In this document: positions 6,495 to 11,068 of the stretch, one piece after another | Numbering within the stretch: the stretch's first letter is position 1 | How the letters are laid out: every line of letters starts with the position of its first letter | Assembly (NCBI GenBank): GCA_027623585.1 | Contig: JAQBVK010000058.1 | Location: 1-11,068 of the forward strand | From: Planctomycetota bacterium | GTDB taxonomy: Bacteria; Planctomycetota; UBA1135 | Length of the DNA: 11,068 nt | Direction of reading: 5' to 3' | Program-made: the position numbers and the translations under genes | Notes under the pieces: generated by a model | Told to the model about the DNA's origin: nothing | The model's database searches: none | The model's input: only the letters and a program-made list of their open reading frames with translations

Positions 6495-8240
6495 ATGAAA
6501 CTCTCCCGCACGCTGTTCGCCACCCTGCGCGAGGTGCCCTCGGACACCGAGGTCGCTTCCCACGCGCTGATGGCGCGCGCCGGTTTCATCCACAAGCTCG
6601 CGGCGGGCATCTACGTCTACGGTCCCATGATGTGGCGTGTGCTGCGCCGGGTCGAAGGCATCGTGCGTGATGAGCACGATCGCGTGGACTGCCAAGAGAT
6701 GCTCATGCCTGCGGTGCAGCCAAAGGAACTGTGGGCCGAGAGCGGTCGCTGGGATCGCTACGTCAACGATGGAATCTTGTTCCACTTCCACGACCGGCGC
6801 GGCAGCGAGGTCTGCCTGGGACCGACCCACGAGGAAGTGGTGACCGATTTCGTGCGCAGCCGCGTGCAGTCGTGGCGTCAGCTTCCGGTGATCCTTTACC
6901 AAATCCAGACCAAGTTTCGGGACGAGATCCGTCCGCGCTTCGGCTTGATGCGGGGACGCGAGTTCATCATGAAGGACGCCTATTCCTTCGACGTCTCGGA
7001 GGAGGCGATGAAGCAGTCCTATGCGACGATGCGCGAGGTCTATCGCGCGGTGTTCACGCGTTGCGGGCTGCGCTTCACTCCCGTCCAGGCCGACAGCGGC
7101 GCGATCGGCGGCTGCGGCAGCGAAGAATTCATGGTGGACGCCGATTCGGGTGAAGATGCGATCGCGGTATGCCGCGTAAGCGGTTACGCCGCCAACATCG
7201 AGAAGGCGGTGTCGATCATCCCGCCGCCGCCGGCCGCGCCCGCGAGCGTGCTCATGCACAAGGAGGCCACTCCTGGCGCACGCTCCTGCGAGGATCTGTT
7301 GCGCATGTTCCCTGATCTGCCGTTGGCGCGGATGCTCAAGACCGTGATCTATCAGGCCTCTTGGGGCGACCGCCAGCAGACCGTAGCGGTGATGTGCCGC
7401 GGTGACCGGCAGCTCAACGAAGTCAAGATCCTGAACCATCTTGGCGCGCTGAAACTCGAACTCGCGGACGAAGCCGTGGTGCGCGCCGCCACTGGCGCTG
7501 CGGTTGGCTTCGCCGGCCCGATCGGACTGAAGGACGGCGTGCGGTTGCTCGCCGACGCCTCCGTGGAAGGCGTGCAAGGCTTTCTCTGCGGCGGCAATGA
7601 AACCGACACGCATTGGCTGGACGCGTGGTTCGGCCGGGATCTGGCGCAGCCGGAGACCGCCGACTTCGGTCTGGTCCAAGCGGGAGACGCGACGGTGGAC
7701 GGCGGCGGCGCCATCGAAATCACTCGCGGCATCGAGGTCGGCCACATCTTCCAATTGGGAACGAAATACTCGGAGGCGATGCAAGCCACTTACAACGACG
7801 AGCAGCAGAAGAAGCAGCCGATTTGGATGGGTTGCTACGGCATCGGCGTGAGTCGCATCGCGGCCGCCGCGATCGAGCAAAACCACGACGAAAACGGCAT
7901 GATCTGGCCGCTGCCGATCGCTCCTTACGCGGTGCTGTTGGTGCACATGAAGCCCGGCGACGAGGCGCAGGACGCGCTCGCGCAGGAGTTGCACGATGCC
8001 TTGGAGGCTCAGGGCGTCGACGTGTTGTGGGACGATCGCCCGAAAGTTTCACCGGGCGCTAAGTTCAAGGACGCAGACCTGGTCGGCGTGCCGTTGCGCA
8101 TCGTGGTCGGGCGCGATGCCGCCCAACGCGGCGTCGAGTGGAGCGAACGAGCGCGCCCTGGGGAGAAGGAGGCCCTGAGCGCCGAGGCCGCTCGGGATCG
8201 GGCGGTTGAGCTCTGCCGCGCGGCGGGGAGGCGGGCCTGA
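6495..8240 (+). CDS. proS: Prolyl-tRNA synthetase, bacterial type with editing domain
   Basis: A protein of 581 residues, the usual length of the bacterial (ProS type 1) enzyme. It activates proline with ATP and charges tRNA-Pro in the cytoplasm. Class II features are clear: the motif 1 region around DCQEMLMP (65-72), the GPTHEE loop (109-114), motif 2 with FRDEIRPRFGLMRGREF (141-157) and MKDAYSFD, and motif 3 with GCYGIGVSR (446-454). The insertion (editing) domain that clears Ala-tRNA-Pro spans about 225-385. It has the conserved lysine K282 (LARMLKT), the GFAGP loop (338-342) and H373 (NETDTHW), matching the lysine and histidine known in the E. coli editing site. The C-terminal anticodon-binding domain runs from about 476 to the end, including WDDRPKVSPGAKFKDADLVG. 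The start at ATG 6495 leaves MKLSRTLFATLREVPSDTE, the normal N-terminus. The next gene overlaps the stop as TGATG. Confidence 0.97.
   Translation: MKLSRTLFATLREVPSDTEVASHALMARAGFIHKLAAGIYVYGPMMWRVLRRVEGIVRDEHDRVDCQEMLMPAVQPKELWAESGRWDRYVNDGILFHFHDRRGSEVCLGPTHEEVVTDFVRSRVQSWRQLPVILYQIQTKFRDEIRPRFGLMRGREFIMKDAYSFDVSEEAMKQSYATMREVYRAVFTRCGLRFTPVQADSGAIGGCGSEEFMVDADSGEDAIAVCRVSGYAANIEKAVSIIPPPPAAPASVLMHKEATPGARSCEDLLRMFPDLPLARMLKTVIYQASWGDRQQTVAVMCRGDRQLNEVKILNHLGALKLELADEAVVRAATGAAVGFAGPIGLKDGVRLLADASVEGVQGFLCGGNETDTHWLDAWFGRDLAQPETADFGLVQAGDATVDGGGAIEITRGIEVGHIFQLGTKYSEAMQATYNDEQQKKQPIWMGCYGIGVSRIAAAAIEQNHDENGMIWPLPIAPYAVLLVHMKPGDEAQDALAQELHDALEAQGVDVLWDDRPKVSPGAKFKDADLVGVPLRIVVGRDAAQRGVEWSERARPGEKEALSAEAARDRAVELCRAAGRRA
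8225..8231 (+). promoter_or_regulatory. Shine-Dalgarno GGGGAGG inside the end of proS
   Basis: GGGGAGG ends 8 bases before the ATG at 8240 and lies within the last codons of proS. It supports the chosen start and translational coupling of the two genes. Confidence 0.7.
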
Positions 8241-9538
8241 TGCGCGCATTCCTTCTGGCCGTCGGCGCCGCCCTGCTCGGAGTTACGGCGGGGGAGTCGA
8301 GGCAAGAGCCGGGCGCCTTGCGCGCTTGGCCGACTCTCGAAACGGCAGGACCGCGAGCGGAGGGAGCGATTCCTTGGGAGCGCGCGGGTGAGTACGTCGG
8401 CAAGCAAATCACGGTGCGCGGCACCGTGGTGCGCACTCATCGCAGCGCCAAGGTCGTGCACCTGAATTTCCGCGAGGAATGGAAGGGCAGCTTCCAGGCC
8501 GTGATCTTCGCGAGCGCCTGGTGCGATTTCCCGGCCGCCCCCGAGGATCTGTTCCTCCACAAGGAGGTGCTGGTTTCCGGAACGGTGAAGGAATACCAAA
8601 ACGCGCCGGAGATCGTGGTGGATTCGCCGGCGCAGATCCGCTTCGCCGACGGCACCGTGATCGCGGCCAATCCGCCGCTGACCGGAGTTTCGGGCGCGCG
8701 GCCGGCGCCGCCGCAGCGCTTGCCTGGCGTGCGCGTCGCTGCTTGGAACCTGGAGAACTTCTTCGACGGTTGGGACGACCCCTTTCGCGGCGACGAACGC
8801 ACCGAGCCGAGTTCGATCAGCGGACCGCGCCGCCAGCGCATCGCGGATGCGCTGCTCCAACTCGACGCCGACGTCGTGTGCCTGCAAGAAGTGGAGAACC
8901 GTTTCGCGCTCGAGGAGTTCGTAAACCGCTATCTGCCGGATTCGGGCTATCAAGTCGTGCTGGTCGAAGGCAACGACGACCGTGGCATCGACGTGGCGCT
9001 ACTGTCACGCCTTCCGATCGACTCGGTGACCTCGTACCGCAACCGCCGATTCCTGGACGCAAACGGAGTCGAGCAGCGCTTCCGGCGCGACTTGCTGCGA
9101 GTGCGCATCGGCGGCGCGCTGCAAGCCGACGTCTTCGTCGTCCACCTCAAGTCGCAAAACGGGGGAGACGCGGCGAACGTCGTGCGTGAAGCCGAAGCGC
9201 GCGAAATTGTTGCGATCATGCGCGCCGAGCTTGCAGAAGATCCGACATGGCGCGCCTTCATCGCCGGCGACTTCAACGAGGTGCTCGGCGAGCCCACGCT
9301 CAACGCCTTTCTCGATCCGCGGGCGAAGGGCGGTGGCGGGCTCGTCGACCTTTGCGCCGACACCACCACGCCGAGTTACCACCAGGAACCGTACGTTTCA
9401 CGCATTGACTTCATGCTCGCCACGCCCGCACTGGCGAGGGAGCGGGCCGAAGCCGCGGTCGTAGATCGACTGACCGGCGTGGACCTGCGTTGCACCAGCG
9501 ACCACTATCCGGTCGCCGCGCGTTTCGCGCCGCGCTAA
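8240..9538 (+). CDS. Exported OB-fold plus endonuclease/exonuclease/phosphatase (EEP) family protein
   Basis: A protein of 432 residues. The N-terminus MRAFLLAVGAALLGVTAG looks like a short signal peptide, so the protein is probably periplasmic or secreted. Residues of about 42-136 resemble an OB-fold domain (IPWERAGEYVGKQITVRG, VVHLNFREE, KEVLVSGTVKEY, EIVVDSPAQI). Residues of about 164-431 are a DNase I-like EEP domain with all expected motifs: AWNLENFFD (168-176), LQEVEN with E217, DRGIDVALLSR (247-257), VVHLKSQN with H302, AGDFNEVLGEPT with D344 and N346, SRIDFML with D390, and the terminal SDHYPV with D421 and H422. These form the Mg-dependent phosphodiesterase site, so the protein is very probably an active hydrolase, most likely a nuclease with the OB fold as nucleic-acid-binding arm. 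A phosphate-ester or lipid substrate cannot be excluded. Its ATG overlaps the proS stop by one base and a good Shine-Dalgarno lies within proS, so the two are co-expressed. Confidence 0.88.
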   Translation: MRAFLLAVGAALLGVTAGESRQEPGALRAWPTLETAGPRAEGAIPWERAGEYVGKQITVRGTVVRTHRSAKVVHLNFREEWKGSFQAVIFASAWCDFPAAPEDLFLHKEVLVSGTVKEYQNAPEIVVDSPAQIRFADGTVIAANPPLTGVSGARPAPPQRLPGVRVAAWNLENFFDGWDDPFRGDERTEPSSISGPRRQRIADALLQLDADVVCLQEVENRFALEEFVNRYLPDSGYQVVLVEGNDDRGIDVALLSRLPIDSVTSYRNRRFLDANGVEQRFRRDLLRVRIGGALQADVFVVHLKSQNGGDAANVVREAEAREIVAIMRAELAEDPTWRAFIAGDFNEVLGEPTLNAFLDPRAKGGGGLVDLCADTTTPSYHQEPYVSRIDFMLATPALARERAEAAVVDRLTGVDLRCTSDHYPVAARFAPR

Positions 9539-9561
9539 GGCAGCGCTGCCCTAAGACAGCG
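9535..9561. terminator. Perfect palindrome and imperfect direct repeat between convergent stop codons
   Basis: GGCAGCGCTGCC (9539-9550) is a perfect 12-base palindrome that exactly fills the gap between the plus-strand TAA (9536-9538) and the minus-strand TAG (9551-9553). It overlaps an imperfect direct repeat, CTAAGGCAGCG (9535-9545) and CTAAGACAGCG (9551-9561), with ten of eleven bases identical. A short bidirectional hairpin terminator is possible, but the stem would be only four pairs with a GCGC loop and there is no T-tract. Confidence 0.4.
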
Positions 9562-11047
9562 TCTCATCGCCCGGCTTTACCTTGCGGAAATCGCCGCGGC
9601 GCGCATCGCCACGATCTGTTTCGAAGACCTCGCGGTGCACGATCCGGCGCAGCACGACGTCGACCAGCGCGGTCTCGTTCGGACGGATCACGGCCCTCAA
9701 GGTCTTCGGGTCCGCCGTGACTGAGCAACTCCGGTAGTGAACGAATCCGGTCGAAGGTCGCGGCGTGATGCGCAGACCGAGCTGATTCGTGCCGGGCCGG
9801 GCCTTGCGCAGGACTTCGCGCGCGTCACGCGGATCGAGCACCGCTTCGCTCTCGGTCATGAGGTCGTGGTTGAAGAAATAACTCAGGACGTTTTTCGCGC
9901 GCAGATTGCGCTGGCGATCCTTGAAGAAACCCTCCGGCAGCAGATCTGGATCGTTGTTGGCGCCTGAGAGCTCGAGGTCGAAGTCTTGCAGCGGATGCCC
10001 GGCGTCGTCACGCACGCGGAAGATCACCAAGCTGGTGCGATCGTGGATGTAGCTGCGATCCGGCAGCACCGGAATCTTTTGGAGCTCCACCCGTTCGCGC
10101 TGCTGGATCTGCGCGGTCTCGGCCGCGAATTCCTTGCACAGCGCGTCGTAGCGGTCGTCGTCTGCGACTTCGAGGCAGCGTAATATCGCGGCGCTGGTTT
10201 CTCCGCCCGCCCCCTTCGCGCGCGGGCTCACGGCGCGCATGATTCCGAGGTCCTCACCGGAATGCGACGCGCCGGAAATCAGGCGAAACGCGGTGGCGGG
10301 AGCGCGCAGCAGCCGTCCCACTGGCTTCAGCACGGCCGACTCCTCGCCCGAACCCTGTTCGAGGCGCAGCATCCCCGCGTTCAGGTTGGCGGCCGGCACG
10401 CGCACGACGCCGTCGCTGCCCAACTCACCGGTATAGGAATTCAGGTGGTCGTAGAGCTTGCGATCCACGCGTTGGCCGGTGAGCACGAAGCTGTAGGCGC
10501 CGCCCGCCGCGGGTTTCGGGAAGCGGCCTCGGATCCAAGCCTCGTTGAGGCTCCAAGACTCGCGACTGCCGTGCTCCAACCAATCGAGCACGCCGGTGCC
10601 TGGCTCGATCCCGCCAGCCCAGGACTTGAGCCGGCTCAATCGCCCGCTGCCGAGTTGCGCGAGCGCGCTGCCGAAATTCGCCGGCGCCAACATCACGAGA
10701 TGGCTCATCGGACAAGGACCGGAATCTCGTTTGGTGGCGTAGTGATCCCACCACCAGGCGCGCGCAACCGGACCACCCGTACTGTGAGTGACGACGGCGA
10801 AGCGCTCGCCGCGCGCGATCAGGTCGCCCAGCTCGCGTCGCACCGCCGCCTCCATGCCGCGCGCGATGTCTTCGACCCGCACTTCGTTATGGAAGGACAC
10901 GTACTTGGCGAGATGCAGCTCGTGCACCTTCAACGCGTGCCCGGCTGTCGATGCCTCTGCGGCGAGCCGTTCCGGGAGCCCGCCGTAGGTGTCGGTGTTG
11001 GTGACGGACCAACCGTGGACGAACACGATCGTGGAGGGATAGGCCAT
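9551..11047 (-). CDS. Alpha/beta hydrolase, lipase/esterase type, with C-terminal beta-rich extension
   Basis: A protein of 498 residues from the ATG at 11047. It starts directly with a strand and oxyanion motif IVFVHGWSV (7-15), so no signal peptide is present and the protein is probably cytoplasmic unless exported by another route. The nucleophile elbow is AVVTHSTGGPVARAW (84-98) with S89. The first position is Thr rather than the Gly of GxSxG, as in some lipase subfamilies. The probable acid is D212 in GSDGVVRVPAANLN, and the probable base is H262 in SGASHSGEDLGIM. The pattern is that of the LCAT/PGAP1-like lipases, which act on acyl esters or phospholipids; the substrate is unknown. Residues of about 330-475 form an extra beta-rich region (TSLVIFRVRDDAGHPL, LGLRITPRP, ALVDVVLRRIV) that is not part of the hydrolase core. 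It may be a binding or membrane-contact domain. The gene is monocistronic within the window and converges on the nuclease gene. Confidence 0.82.
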   Translation of the reverse strand: MAYPSTIVFVHGWSVTNTDTYGGLPERLAAEASTAGHALKVHELHLAKYVSFHNEVRVEDIARGMEAAVRRELGDLIARGERFAVVTHSTGGPVARAWWWDHYATKRDSGPCPMSHLVMLAPANFGSALAQLGSGRLSRLKSWAGGIEPGTGVLDWLEHGSRESWSLNEAWIRGRFPKPAAGGAYSFVLTGQRVDRKLYDHLNSYTGELGSDGVVRVPAANLNAGMLRLEQGSGEESAVLKPVGRLLRAPATAFRLISGASHSGEDLGIMRAVSPRAKGAGGETSAAILRCLEVADDDRYDALCKEFAAETAQIQQRERVELQKIPVLPDRSYIHDRTSLVIFRVRDDAGHPLQDFDLELSGANNDPDLLPEGFFKDRQRNLRAKNVLSYFFNHDLMTESEAVLDPRDAREVLRKARPGTNQLGLRITPRPSTGFVHYRSCSVTADPKTLRAVIRPNETALVDVVLRRIVHREVFETDRGDARRGDFRKVKPGDETLS

Positions 11048-11056
11048 GCGCGTGGC

Positions 11057-11062
11057 ATCCTA
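11057..11062 (-). promoter_or_regulatory. TAGGAT element before the hydrolase start
   Basis: On the minus strand TAGGAT ends 9 bases before the ATG at 11047. It may be a ribosome binding site (AGGA, 10-base spacing) or a -10 box for a nearly leaderless transcript. Only 21 bases of upstream sequence are available, so a -35 cannot be examined. Confidence 0.3.
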
Positions 11063-11068
11063 GCGAGC

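Noticed and set aside
6474..7994. Open frame of 506 residues on the minus strand across most of proS
   Set aside because: It is antisense to an unmistakable ProRS, rich in Arg/His with no domain-like pattern, and is expected from third-position G+C bias.
8009..8953. Open frame of 314 residues on the minus strand over the proS/nuclease junction
   Set aside because: It is antisense to two genes with intact motifs; its composition is that of a shadow frame.

Overview
The window is a compact, high-G+C bacterial chromosomal segment with eight protein genes, one of them cut by the left edge. I see no RNA gene, transposon, CRISPR array or phage gene. Coding density is very high: the convergent gaps are 14 and 12 bases, the divergent gaps 41 and 83 bases, and the co-directional genes overlap by 1 to 4 bases. 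No gene-free stretch exceeds 300 bases. The mix of membrane-anchored strings of carboxypeptidase-regulatory-like beta-sandwich domains, a GT-C type membrane glycosyltransferase, an OB-fold plus endonuclease/exonuclease/phosphatase protein and a bacterial-type ProRS fits Planctomycetota or a similar deep, high-G+C lineage. This assignment is an inference, since no rRNA marker is present.

Layout, left to right. (1) 1-1221, minus strand: a membrane-anchored protein (238-1221) is translationally coupled to a multi-pass membrane protein that runs off the left edge (1-241). (2) 1263-2870, plus strand: a GT-C/GT39-like integral membrane glycosyltransferase, diverging from region 1 over 41 bases. Together regions 1 and 2 look like envelope glycan genes. 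(3) 2885-6411, minus strand: a two-gene unit encoding an 876-residue and a 299-residue protein. Each has one N-terminal membrane anchor followed by tandem CarboxypepD_reg-like modules and no recognisable catalytic domain. (4) 6495-9538, plus strand: prolyl-tRNA synthetase (proS), coupled by a TGATG overlap to an exported OB-fold/EEP nuclease-like protein. (5) 9551-11047, minus strand: an alpha/beta hydrolase of lipase type with an extra C-terminal beta-rich region, ending tail-to-tail with region 4.

The most unusual item is the 238-1221 protein. Residues of about 62-165 read like the C-terminal domain of UDP-glucose/GDP-mannose dehydrogenases, but the NAD-binding and catalytic domains are absent and the usual ligand-binding motifs are altered. 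Other points of interest are two separate TTGA stop/start overlaps, a nine-base G homopolymer inside a coding region, a perfect 12-base palindrome that exactly fills the gap between two convergent stop codons, and -10-like hexamers unusually close to several start codons.
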